This document shows positions 21,385 through 31,590 of a stretch of 64,000 nucleotides of DNA, piece after piece. The notes under the pieces were generated by a model. That model was not told the origin of the DNA. It was given only the letters and a program-made list of their open reading frames with translations, and did not search any database. The first letter of the stretch is position 1, and each line of letters opens with the position of its first letter. Source of the DNA: Sinohyriopsis cumingii (taxonomy: Eukaryota > Mollusca > Bivalvia > Unionida > Unionidae); the NCBI GenBank assembly GCA_028554795.2, contig CM068835.1, positions 56,349,219 through 56,413,218 on the forward strand. Direction: 5' to 3'. The position numbers and the translations under genes were made by a program.

Positions 21385-24300
21385 TTTCCTGTCCCTCGAT
21401 GTTCTCTTCACAACCTATTCGTCTCTAAAAGATGATGAATATAATAATACATAAATAGAATGCACAATACATATTAAAACAGTGGCAAATGTAAAACTAT
21501 GATAAAGTCTTGCGTTACGGGTGAAACTGTCCAGATGAGCAACATAACAGTCTATCCTTTAATATATAGGCAAACAATTACAACCACTTCATAATCCACC
21601 ACAGGTTAGGAACTGTTTTATGATACCTGAGTAGTTAGAAACACAAGCTTTGAAAATAAGGGCTTTCTACAATACTATACATGACTGGTTATCTGGATGA
21701 TAATAACTTCCAAAACTAAAGAAAATTACTATTACTTACATACTGCTTCCACCCAACGCTTTCTAAAGATGCTAAATTGCAATCTTATCAATTTATATAG
21801 TAGACATTATATTACCTCGTCATCCTTTTTTATAAAAACAAATAATAATTGCCAATGATAAAATTAGCTGCAGCCTCATGAACAACCCCCAGCATACTGT
21901 TTCATCAGTTTTATCAGGGATTTGGTTTTTGTTTAGTTATGGGTTTTCATAAAGGCAAATATATAAACCTACACACACACCTCGCTTGCAAACCGTATTA
22001 TAGAAGCCCATTGATATTTTGTTCGATAACAGTGCTTATATTCAGTCAGTAATGCTGAAATGTATGATAGTTTTAGCATTCTAGTTATTTATGAAGCAAT
22101 TGGATTTCTTAAACTTCTTTACTGTTTTATGCATTTCCACTTTATAACTTATTTATCTAATATTTCCTTAATAATGATCTCCTGCAGTCTACGAATTCAA
22201 CATTGGATTTATATATCTTGCATAGCAATACATTTTACACATTTATTTATGTTACTGAAAACTTTTCAACAAAAACACTATATTCGTACGATTTCAAACA
22301 ATATATCACTTTGCTTTTTTAACATTTATTTGACACTCTAATTGAATATATATGTCTATGTACGAATATATCTATCAGTAGATATGAAAACAAAGTCATA
22401 TGGACAGCGTTTGTTTGCACACCAGGACCCAGCAACGTGGAATTAATTGCCCACTGAACTTAGACACAAAGACACAGTGATCCCATTCAATAGTTCTCTC
22501 AGAACTCACTTATTTCGACTGCAAAAACAAACTTAAGGACCTAATCATGTTTAATGCCTTAAATATTTTTTGCAAGTTTTTTTTTTGTTTTCTAATTGAA
22601 TGGTGTTTGTTTTTGTAATCATATCATTCTATATGTTCTTTATCTTATGGGGGAGTTGTTAAAGTTGTAAAGCGCTTGGAGCTTCTAAAGATTAGGCGCT
22701 ATGGAAGTCCTCATTATTATTATTATTATTATTATATGATTCGTTATATATTCTGTTTAAAAATATAAACATGCAATGAAATATAGGTTTATCACCGTTT
22801 AAGCGTAACAGCTACTTTTGTAATGCTTTTGAATTTAAATGTGCGATCGTGGATAAACAATATATTATATGACCTAGTTTTCAAAGTATGATTTACATAT
22901 TTATATACTGTCGGATAGCACATGTTATAAAACAGAGAGATGACAGTGTTAACATGATGTTCATTCAGACCGGCGTAAGCAAAGTATTGTTAAATATCGT
23001 GTCACATTATGACTGCCGTTTTGTTTAATTAAAGGAAAAGTGAACAATGCATCTTCGGATATAATTGAGAATATTCTGGAACAGGACGATAGAACTGAAC
23101 TTGATATTGAACCCGATAGAACTGAACTTGATATTGAATTCCCCACCCAAACCAAGGTCTGGAGCCCGCAGGAATGGTACGTTATTTGACTCTTTATCCA
23201 TAATTCTTGCTGTTCCCATTCTTTTTCCCAAATTTCCGGTCGTATTATATGTTCTGCTTACTATATTTGTCTTATATGCCTATATAATAAACGAAACTCG
23301 AGAAACTCAAAGCAAATGGAGAAAGAAAGAAGCATAATACTTTAGACAGTATTGTATGAGTATACACGTAGCGCGTACGATTTCCTACTTTATAGAAAAA
23401 TATTTTCTTAGTTACTATTATTATCAATGAGAAAACAATTGTTCTCTCTCTTGAACGTTCAGTTTGTCAGTAACACTTATGAAAAGCCAAAATCATAAAT
23501 TCTAGCATTTTCAGAAACTATCTATAATACAAAATTACACATGTTTAATTTTGTGAATTAACTCTGACGATTTGTCTATTAACAAACCTTAGAAACTAGG
23601 TATTGACAAGCAAGTTAAACGTTTCAAATTCATAAAGCTAGAAAAATACTTCATTAAAGCAAGATAAATAAATTTTAAAATGTAAATAATAGTAATTAAC
23701 ATAGCAATAAAACTAAAATAACTCAGCAGTTTAAAATTGAAGAAAAACTAAAAAATAGAAATATAACAAATACGAATATCAGTTTATAAAATAATTATGC
23801 ATTTGAAAAGGGTATGCGCAATCAGACGATCAATTGTTCATGTACAATGAGACGCATAAATTATCATAGTACGAAAGGGTCAAGAGGTCAAAGTTCTTTT
23901 TCTCATTTCATGTGTATAAAATTAGTGTGCCAATTCAAACTATAACAGACAACATCCAATGCTATAGTTAGGGTTTATAATAGATTGGTGTAATTACGTC
24001 TGGATAGAGAAGTAAAAGAAATGCCATTCGAACCGACAATTTAAGTATTTATCCTTAGTTTTCAAAACTTTGCCTAACGTTTTTTGTTAAAATCCAAAAT
24101 ATTGGCATTCAGTACTAAAACTAACCAAAGCAAACATAAACATGCAACTGAGAATTCGAGGTTACCAATCTGTAACGTGAGTGTCAGTTATGGCTTGAAT
24201 ACATGATCACCATGGTGTAAAGTACCTGAGAATATGCTTTCAGGTACATTTATAATATTTGTTCAAAAGTATTTTTGAAATGCTTTTGAATTTGTTATTT

Positions 24301-24682
24301 TCAGGTGACGGTAAAATTTTCGAAATAAAATATAAATAAAAGGATTATATGTTTCAGTTACAGATGATTAAATATTTGATCCTATGTATTAAAATTGATT
24401 ACACTATGCTTTCTGCTGTACTCATTAAAAGTCATATGGCCAAAACGCATGGCGTAATAACAAAAACAAAACATCAACCTTCGGAGTCAAACAATTATAA
24501 TATCATAATATATATTTCCTCGCTAGCACCTGAGGTTTGTGTCTTAAAATAGTTAAGTTGCTCTAATAGGAACATCTTTCTAATGAAATATGTGTCCATT
24601 ACGTGAATATATTTGCTGAAAAGTAATTATAAAATCTCACCTCAGTTTAAAAAATGAAATATTTGCAAGCATGCTTCACGTT

Positions 24683-24728
<46 letters not shown>

Positions 24729-27620
24729 CTTTATTTTACGTAGAATAATCTTTGAATTCAAGTGGAATTATGATGAATGTTGAAAATGGTCCAAACTGAA
24801 AATCTTGTGAATTTGAATTTCATTTCCCTTTAGAGCCAGGTGTCTCGGTTGACTATACATCTAGCCTTTATCTGCAAGCTAAATTTGTATTGAAATGTAT
24901 TCTGGTCTTAATGACCAATACATCCGTTTTGATTAAAAACCTCAAAGAATATAATTTCAGATTTCGAAAATAACGAGCACGACTTGCTGGTACGTTACAT
25001 CCTTATCTGACACATAGAGTTATTATGAAATTTATTTCTATTAGTTCTACTACAAAGCTACACTAACAAAGAGCAGACAACCATTATGTATGCTTCTGTA
25101 GAGACCAGCAAGGCACCTTCAATTTTTAAACAGCTTCATAGGTTGTCTTAATTCTTGTCATGAGTCTATATGAATCTAAGACAATTAATTCTAGGAGGTT
25201 CACTTTTGCTATTATGAAAACAATTTCTGTTTTTTAAAAAAAAAATTCTGCCTCTTCTTGAATTTTGGAATTCCACCTGCATCTGCTTTATACTTCTAGG
25301 AGATTTTGACTTCCTTTTCGACTGCTCTACATACCCACATGTATAAAATAGCTTAGACTATATCCGCATTTTGAGCTTGACACAGGCTGTAAGTATACCA
25401 ACCCGCAAATGTGGCCACGCATTGGACTTGATTGTGCATAGACCTGACGATGATATTTTAAGATCCATTATCGTCCCTTATGAACGTCCATCAGACCACT
25501 TATGCATCATGTGCCACGAGGGCTTGTTTATCACTCTGCCCTTATAACCTATAGTCGAGTCTCAGTTAGGGATTGTTCTCCGTGATACAGCAGCATAAGT
25601 GACAAACTACTGGCCGCGAGGAGGGAATACCGTAAGGCTGAGAGACAGTGGCTGTCATCGAATTTGACAATACATAAGCAGATACAGTACAAAAATCTTT
25701 GAGAGTACTCTGCATCACGGATAAATTATTAACAAGAACAAATATACACCACGTCAAGCCACTGCATCCTTTGGCAGTCGACCAGATCAGTTTGCTAATT
25801 TTTCCACGGAATAATAAAAGCTATCAGAGAACAATCCGACGACATTATACAACCCCAGTCATCGTCACCTTACAGTAGTGACACAGAATTTCAACAACCT
25901 TCATTCTTAGCAGTTCAACCTATATTTACGGGTTTTCTACGAATCTTCCTCACTGCTATTTGAGTGTCTAGATGCTATCCTGCCTGCCCTGAGTGACGTC
26001 ATAAATACCGGCCGAATCATACCAAAGACGTATAAACAATGGTACTATCAGCTGCCTAACTTGGCGCCCAGCAGTAAGATGATAGTGCTAGGACTGGACA
26101 ACCTGGTTGCAGGATAAATTGACTGGGTGGGACATAATGCTACATGTCTGTGACATCATGTCCTAGTGTTAGACATCACTATAAACTGCCACACTGCAGT
26201 CATCGTAGCGATATGACTGGAAAATTGTTAAAGCTGCGTTAAGAATCGAAATCACACACACACAAATACACACACACGCACACACAACCTTGACCTAATC
26301 ATTAGTAAAACTGACCATAATATCTTGCTTCATCGTCTGTAGCACGTTATTAGCATCCATACTACTGCTTTATATTAGTTCAAACGATATCTGACTTAGA
26401 GAAATCAAATTATTTCAGTAAATAACAAATATTCCAGCCCAGATAATCTTTGTTACGCTGTCACTCGGGGTTCTCTTTATACTATACACTTAGCCCCTTC
26501 TAGTGTTATAAACAGACATTATGTGTTCCACTAGTTTTACGCAAACGACACTCAACTGTACAAATCTAATTGTTGAAATGAAGTTGCATACACAATTCAA
26601 ATCAGACAAAAGTGCATCTCTTTTTGTAAAGTTATGGATGGTTCGTAATAAGATAAAAATGAGCGATGATAAAACTGAAACCATGCTTGATTCCTTACAA
26701 AGAATGTCGCAATCATAACATCTACCATAATTGATTAATATCAGTAATATTACCATTAAAGGTAGACCATCGCTAATAATTGTAGATTATTTTTCTAGGT
26801 CTATCTCTTTCACTGCACCAGCGTGTCCTGATCATCTGTAGAGCAGCTAGAGTTGAGACGTATCAGCATTATTCGCAACCTTCTCACAGTTGATGCGACA
26901 AAATCCTTATGTATTAATTAGTACTCTCGAGACTTGACTAATGTAAAAGTCTTCCTTCTGGTCTGCCACAGTGTCTCCTGCAGAAACTTCAAAAGGTCAA
27001 AAACTCTGCAGCTAGGATCTTTCTTAGAGCACCAAGAACAGATCATACCACCACGCTTCTTCACAAACTCCGTTAGCTAACTATACGCAGGAGAATCAGA
27101 CAAAACAAAATCTCTTCGCTGTGTTTCATTTCAACGGTTGCTTCTGATCCGAAATATTTATATGGTCTCACCCATGTGTAGACTCCTGTTAGAAGCTTGC
27201 GCTCATCATCTGACACTCGTGCTCTTAGTATTCCCAAAGTATAAATTAGGTCGTATGGACAATCTCAGACACAAAGAGCCATGTTTTCATTCAAATTGTT
27301 ATCAAGACACATCTTTTCCACCAACAAAATCAAATTTGACATTCATACTTTTGTCACTACTTCGACTTAAACTGTATCGTAAACTAACTTGTTAGCTTTT
27401 TGGATATTTTCGTGCAAAACTGTTTCATGTTGTTCTATTTATGTATTGATTAATCTGTTTCTATAGTGTTTTAAGACATTTTCATATGCATTAATGTTCT
27501 CTATGTGCAAACGGATTTGATATGACTATATGCTAATTTGATGTTGTAAGACGATTAGAGCAGTTTTAAAAGATTAAACGCTCTCATGATTATTATTATT
27601 AATATTATTATTATTATTAA

Positions 27621-27655
<35 letters not shown>

Positions 27656-29545
27656 TTATCAAGGCTAAAATGATTAACAATTGCCATTTAGGACATGATT
27701 AAAGTTCTTTGCATTTGTTCCTGAGTTTTGATCGCACATGAGACTGGTCAATGCTAAGCTAGGACAATGAGTTTTTATTCTTGATTTTCTGACTATGGAG
27801 TCTCAATTGTAGAATATCTGTGTATTTATTTACCTATGTTTCAAAGTTTTGTTGGATTTTGCTCATACTTGGAATTAATTGTCATGAACCTAAGGGAAGC
27901 CAATGCGCGATACGCACGCTTGTTCCTTTGTCCTTGTGGTAAACATCACATAATATAATATGTGGGTAATTGTTTAGATTAAATGTGGATTTTTATATGT
28001 TTGTTTTATTTATGAAACCCCTTGATGTGTTTTCTTCAAATTAATAATTACATAGCTAATACAGTTCATTATGTGACACGCTTGGTCAACAGTTTCATTT
28101 TGTTGTGAATGCCATTCATTTTATATTACATGGTATTGGGCTCTACCTAAAACTATTGCCACCTTGTTTGATTTTCAGACGTTATTTTGTAGCTTTATTT
28201 GTCACTTTTGCGTGCATTATTGAGTTTTCCTCTCACAAAACGCATCTGCAAAGGATAAATCAAAGTAATAAGATGTGTGCAATTTGCAGTTTACCGATAC
28301 GAATTGAAACAGTTGGGATATTTTTTAATGAAATAAATCTCTACAAACATGGAGTCTAAGGTACACAATAAGCTAGGGACTGTCAGTCCTATGTCATGAT
28401 ACCATCTGGAGATTATGAATTGTAATTTATGGGAGGGGAGACTACTTTAATTAGTATAATCTATTCATCGTTTATCTGAACATAGATTGTCATGAATTTC
28501 CATGTGTAGCAACATTGGTCATAAGTCATAATGCAACTGATATGCGATACATTTCTGCCCTGCATTTCTTGTCTTTCTTGCTTTTTCTGCCTACATATAC
28601 TGTTATTTTATTTAAAATTGAACGATGACATTCTGTTTGTACAAATGATGTTAATCTACCATGAAATGATGCCATTGTTTTTAAAAGTATAAACATACAA
28701 AATGAGGCTGCTGAACAGAATATCACCAAATCTATCAAATATGGCTCCCACAATACAAAGACAAACAATATTAACTTATTTCCCTCTTATTTACGATTGG
28801 ACACAAACTAGTCCTGTTTAATAAATATTATCCTAGCATCATGTCCTAAAAAATGAAACAACAAAATGATTCGTATGTGCTGTCAAATATGGTCCTATTT
28901 CTAAACATAGAAAATAAATTCGTATGTACAACTAATACACAAAAAAGACGAACTATGACAGATTGTATCTTGGCATCAATAACTCCAAATGTATTGAAGC
29001 AACGTCTCTCTCCCATCAAACATGGTCACTGTTACTAAAAACAGCAAAACATTTCATTTTGTTTTTAAAGAAAGAAAACTAAATGATCATCAAACTTTGG
29101 AGAAAGAAAACAGTAGAAGTAAAACATGTTAGATGTAAATGATGACTACCTAATCATAAGCAGATGCTGATGTTAGTTATATTTCAAAAACATATTGTTC
29201 ACTTATGTGTTTAAATGTTTAAAATGGAAAACACCTGAAGACATTTTGATCTCTCTTACCGACGAGGGAAACACTGCACAATATGTATTGTCCCTTTCCT
29301 ACATGTCGTTTTCATATTACAAAATGAGCTTTTTGTCTTTTACAGATTCAAAGCAAAGTCTCATCGTTGAGAATAAAATACTTCGGAGACATACGCTATG
29401 TGTTGTTTGCAAGGCGGCCAAGAAAAACATATGTTTGTTACCATGCACGCATCTCTGCCTGTGCTCAGATTGCACTGACAAAACATATATCTGCCCTCTC
29501 TGCGGTAAGAAGATCAATAAAAAAATTAAAACATATGTAGTCTGA
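6582..29545 (+). CDS. Inhibitor of apoptosis (BIRC-type) gene: two BIR domains plus RING, multi-exon
   Basis: This is the overall span of a predicted host IAP gene; exons are listed separately. IAP proteins bind caspases or signalling partners through zinc-binding BIR domains and use a C-terminal RING as a ubiquitin E3 ligase. Seen here, in order: BIR1 split over two exons, a short linker exon, BIR2 split over two exons about 5.2 kb apart, two linker exons and a RING ending at a TGA. Intron phases match between exons 1-2 (phase 1), 2-3 (phase 0), BIR2a-BIR2b (phase 1), BIR2b-next (phase 0) and the following pair (phase 1). Two joins do not fit: into BIR2a, and from the exon ending at 23176 to the RING exon. 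Either exons are missing from this model or the gene is damaged. The BIR-BIR-RING layout resembles BIRC2/3/7-type genes. Confidence 0.72.
7024..7181 (+). CDS. IAP exon: zinc-binding half of BIR1
   Basis: An acceptor TTCTTACAG precedes the exon and CCAG/GTATG follows it. The translation has the BIR zinc ligands CFFC, then EHVKKSPNC, which is the C-x2-C ... H-x6-C pattern. The exon enters in phase 1 and leaves in phase 0. It completes BIR1 together with the exon ending at 6774. Confidence 0.82.
7182..9309. other. IAP intron
   Basis: Between BIR1 and the linker exon I see only AT-rich sequence without exon-like open frames. Confidence 0.5.
9310..9358 (+). CDS. IAP linker exon, small (tentative)
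   Basis: TATTTTCAG precedes and ATGG/GTGAGT follows, both good splice consensus. The 49-nt exon encodes a polar linker of 16 residues, enters in phase 0 as required by the preceding exon, and leaves in phase 1. No domain is expected here; the support is splice signals and phase only. Confidence 0.45.
9786..10345 (+). repeat. Dispersed repeat family, copy 1
   Basis: This stretch aligns by eye with 10785-11480 and 14727-15100. Shared landmarks include CAACAAGCTTTG, AAATAATTTA, a segment near CAGTAATATAA and a segment near CCAAGAATTTT/CCAAGGATACT. No coding potential is visible. It is probably a non-autonomous mobile element, of unknown class. Confidence 0.6.
10785..11480 (+). repeat. Dispersed repeat family, copy 2
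   Basis: Same element as at 9786-10345, diverged by many substitutions and indels, and extending further at its 3' side. The orientation is the same. Confidence 0.6.
12752..12827 (+). CDS. IAP exon: N-terminal half of BIR2
   Basis: One frame reads a classical BIR start: WPSDIRQRP followed by KVAASGFCYTG, with WP-to-GF spacing as in canonical BIRs. The exon ends at ATACAG/GTACTA in phase 1, matching the exon at 18065. The 5' boundary is uncertain. The frame just upstream (to about 12751) is open and IAP-like but differs from the BIR frame, so there may be an indel near 12750, or the real acceptor is the CAG at 12749-12751. Confidence 0.62.
14727..15100 (+). repeat. Dispersed repeat family, copy 3
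   Basis: A third, more diverged copy. It shares the AAATTCAACAA and AAAAGAACTTACAGTATTAA landmarks with copy 1. Confidence 0.5.
16106..16361 (-). CDS. Possible exon of a minus-strand gene within the IAP intron
   Basis: About 85 codons are open and end in a strong donor, CCTG/GTAAGT. The product looks beta-strand rich (NDIIITLPLSDIQMRAKL) with potential N-glycosylation sites (NQTN, NETG). I do not recognise the family. A stop codon lies directly upstream of the first ATG, so the acceptor is unclear. It may belong with the exon at 16969-17151. Confidence 0.3.
16969..17151 (-). CDS. Possible first exon with signal peptide, minus strand
   Basis: Starting at the ATG at 17151 (MAILLARVMLLTVLVSS), the first 20 or so residues form a good hydrophobic signal sequence. 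A donor AAAAG/GTATAA ends the exon. If real it would start a secreted protein whose next exon could be 16106-16361. Family unknown. Confidence 0.3.
17756..17882. repeat. T/G-rich low-complexity tract
   Basis: A run of T-rich then G-rich sequence on the plus strand, without repeat periodicity. No function inferred. Confidence 0.7.
18065..18240 (+). CDS. IAP exon: zinc-binding half of BIR2
   Basis: The acceptor is TTAAACCAG. The translation has CFAC, the conserved Trp in LKNWD, then EHARCFQKC, so all four BIR zinc ligands are present. It enters in phase 1, joining the GFCYTG half at 12827. It leaves in phase 0 at GATGGG/GTATAAG after a basic helix. Confidence 0.85.
19745..19793. repeat. (AAT)n microsatellite
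   Basis: An imperfect trinucleotide run interrupted by ATGATA, lying in the IAP intron upstream of the exon at 19861. Confidence 0.9.
19861..19957 (+). CDS. IAP inter-domain exon (possible UBA position)
   Basis: The exon is bounded by TTTTAAAG and GATAAAG/GTAATT, enters in phase 0 and leaves in phase 1, consistent with both neighbours. It encodes about 32 residues likely to form helices. In IAPs with a UBA domain, that domain lies between the last BIR and the RING, but I cannot identify a UBA signature here. Support comes from position and phase. Confidence 0.45.
21345..21383. repeat. (GT)n microsatellite
   Basis: About nineteen GT units within the IAP intron. Confidence 0.95.
22415..22745 (+). 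mobile_element. LINE 3' end remnant (CR1/L2-like)
   Basis: One frame reads the usual C-terminal tail of a CR1/L2-type ORF2: WN, a stop, LPTELRHKDT, then SSLRTHLFRL. It continues into a 3' UTR with the GTAAAGCGCTTGGAGC/GGCGCTATGGAAG hairpin and an (ATT)n tail typical of these elements. The in-frame stop and the 5' truncation show it is dead. Confidence 0.7.
23035..23176 (+). CDS. IAP linker exon with an acidic internal repeat
   Basis: The acceptor is AATTAAAG and the donor GAATG/GTACG. Read in phase 1, as the preceding exon requires, it is open and encodes a short helix (SSDIIENILEQDD) followed by two copies of DRTELDIE. It leaves in phase 2, which does not match the RING exon (needs phase 1). 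A further small exon must therefore lie between 23176 and 29346, or another donor is used. Confidence 0.5.
24687..24726. repeat. (GT)n microsatellite
   Basis: About twenty GT units in the IAP intron. Confidence 0.95.
25230..27655 (+). mobile_element. Decayed CR1/L2-type LINE (endonuclease-reverse transcriptase)
   Basis: Fragments of a non-LTR retrotransposon ORF2 occur in the expected order in different frames. Endonuclease pieces are LLGDFDF near 25295, GHALDLIVHRPDDDIL at 25413-25460 and SDHLCIMC near 25494. Reverse transcriptase pieces are FYANDTQLY near 26534 (the YADD box altered) and WMVRNKIKMSDDKTE near 26633. The C-terminal region reads SSSDTRALSIPK near 27205, and the 3' end has ATT/AGT repeats. 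Frames change several times and stops are frequent, so this is an old, inactive copy in the last large IAP intron. Confidence 0.75.
27590..27655. repeat. (ATT)n-(AGT)n tail
   Basis: Microsatellite forming the 3' tail of the LINE remnant. Confidence 0.85.
29346..29545 (+). CDS. IAP terminal exon: C3HC4 RING finger
   Basis: CTTTTACAG precedes the exon. It encodes CVVC, LPCTHLCLCSDC and CPLCGKK, which is the IAP-type RING with C-x2-C, C-x-H, C-x2-C and C-x2-C pairs, and ends at a TGA a few residues later. RINGs of this class recruit E2 enzymes and dimerise through the C-terminal tail. It is the last exon of the predicted IAP gene. Confidence 0.85.
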
Positions 29546-31399
29546 AAAAGATCGAAGAATTAGCAACAGTTTATTCGTTGAATTGGTGCGTCCGATATAT
29601 GCAGTTATGAGCTAACAAACGCTTCCTTTAAGTGTCTTACTTAAGGTGACGAAGGCAAACTTTTTGTCATTGATTACATGATATTTATCGTTAGATTAGC
29701 ACATTAAAGGCTATCACATGAAGAGGCAATTGAAGTATACCGTCTTGCCCAGAGACACACCACGGTGGTTGATCAAGGTTCTGATACAGGATTAACAAAT
29801 TCAAGCACATGACGGGACAATTTAAATTTAGAACAAGGGAGAAATACTCGTGTCTTCCTTTTAGATATCACGCAGAAATAATGTCAGACAATGTATTGAA
29901 TTTCGTGTTAGTGAAAGTTATTGTTATTGACAACATGGTTTAGATGATGTTGATAACTTGCATATTATTGCAACTGATATTATTGCAACTGGAAAGATGT
30001 CGAAAACACATCTGTTGAGTAGTAGTGTTAGTATTAGTAGTAAACTTTGAATATAGTTGATGATCCACTAATCTCCACTACCTTGAAGGATTGAAACAAC
30101 ACAATATAGTTTTCATTAACTTTAATTTGCAACATCGTTTGTTTTATTATTTTTGTGTCTCTGTTGTTGAGGCAATGCATAGTGTTTTAAGTGTATTTGA
30201 AAGTCCAAAATGATGCTTCACGGCAAGTTGTAAAACTCATCACTTGATTTGTAATTCTGAGACTTTTAGTCAATATTGTCTTTCATTCGCATCAATCGTA
30301 TCAATCTATAGTTAGGCAATTACCACGAGTATAAAGACCAATTGCATCCAAACAATATAATTGAACTACATTAGACGTTTAAGATTGTAGAATTATTTAC
30401 TACGTTTGTTCTATTTACCAATACAAATGATATATTGCTCTTTTCAGAGTTCTCTGAGATCTCCAAACGTTTTAGTAATTATTACAATGATTGGAAATTA
30501 CATTGAAAGTGAACAAAACAGGGCTATAAAGAAAGCAATATCATCAACCAAGAAAGTAATATTGTTGTTAAAACATGGACACATGGAATCTTGACCTACT
30601 TTGAGATTTCCATCGAAAATTATTCGATAGTATCGTGGCGCATATTTTACTACATAGGTCGGAAAGTTGGTGCTCTGACAATTGCGAAATCTTTGAGCGA
30701 ATTTGGAAAAATCTTCCCAGATTGCTTTTAAATGCAAAAGGAGCATGCATGTTTTATGCAGAAACTGGAACACACGTACTTACTTTTAAATTGAAACTAA
30801 ACACTTGGAAATATTTATGTAGAATAATTACGGAGAAAACCCGGATTAAAACGATAAAGTCATATATAACATGTGTTAGCCATGCTACATGTATATCTGA
30901 TGTATGACCTGATTGATTGTCATTCTGGAAAAGTGCCAAATGTAACATAACTCAGCATTTTACCTTGCTCCGTATGCAGTGACAATGTGCAGTCATTGGT
31001 ATGTACATTATACAGACCACTTTTGGCTTTCCTGGTAGGAAGTTTGATAAATCAGTGCTATGTAGCCATTATAAAGATCGACCAAGTACACGACCATGCT
31101 TATATTTAGACGATGCAGGAGAATTATGTCTGTGATTCAAAGAGATCATGATGACTGCATGGTCCTTGTACATTTATAAAGTTTATGTATTTAGATGATT
31201 ATTTACAAAGGTATGCAACATTATTCGTTCATATTTCAAAGGCTGCTACGTTGACTGAAGGAACATTTATGAGTGGGGAATTTATGATACTGTATGTTAA
31301 TGATTCTGCCCTCATCAGTCATCCGTCCGAAAAAATCGGGCATAGTAGACTACTGAATTATCACAATCGATAGTGCGTAATCCATTTTATGACATTATC
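29546..31399. other. Host DNA downstream of the IAP gene
   Basis: AT-rich sequence without recognisable genes. Short open frames on both strands lack domains or splice support. Confidence 0.5.
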
Positions 31400-31590
31400 A
31401 AGGATGGTTGGCTAGTAGAATCCAGGAAAACCTCGGGAAGAACCACCGACCCACGGGAAGCTATTGATACGCTTTGTCACATATACACATTGAGTTAACC
31501 CGAGACTCGAGCCCACGCAGACTGAGGCGAGATAGCATTGATCTATAAAGGCCAGCGCCTTAGATACTCAGCCACCCGGGGCCCTGACAG
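31400..31590 (-). mobile_element. tRNA-derived SINE
   Basis: Read on the minus strand, about 31585-31500 is tRNA-like. It has a box A region (GGTGGCTGAGTATCTAAGGC), a long variable arm, and a box B-like GGGCTCGAGTCTC, closest in style to tRNA-Leu or tRNA-Ser. It then runs into a conserved-looking body containing GGTGGTTCTTCCCG. It would be driven by RNA polymerase III. It is not a functional tRNA gene because the arms are mismatched and a SINE body follows. Confidence 0.6.

Noticed and set aside
31500-31585. Functional tRNA-Leu gene
   Set aside because: Arms are mismatched and the sequence runs into a SINE body, so it is a derived retroposon.
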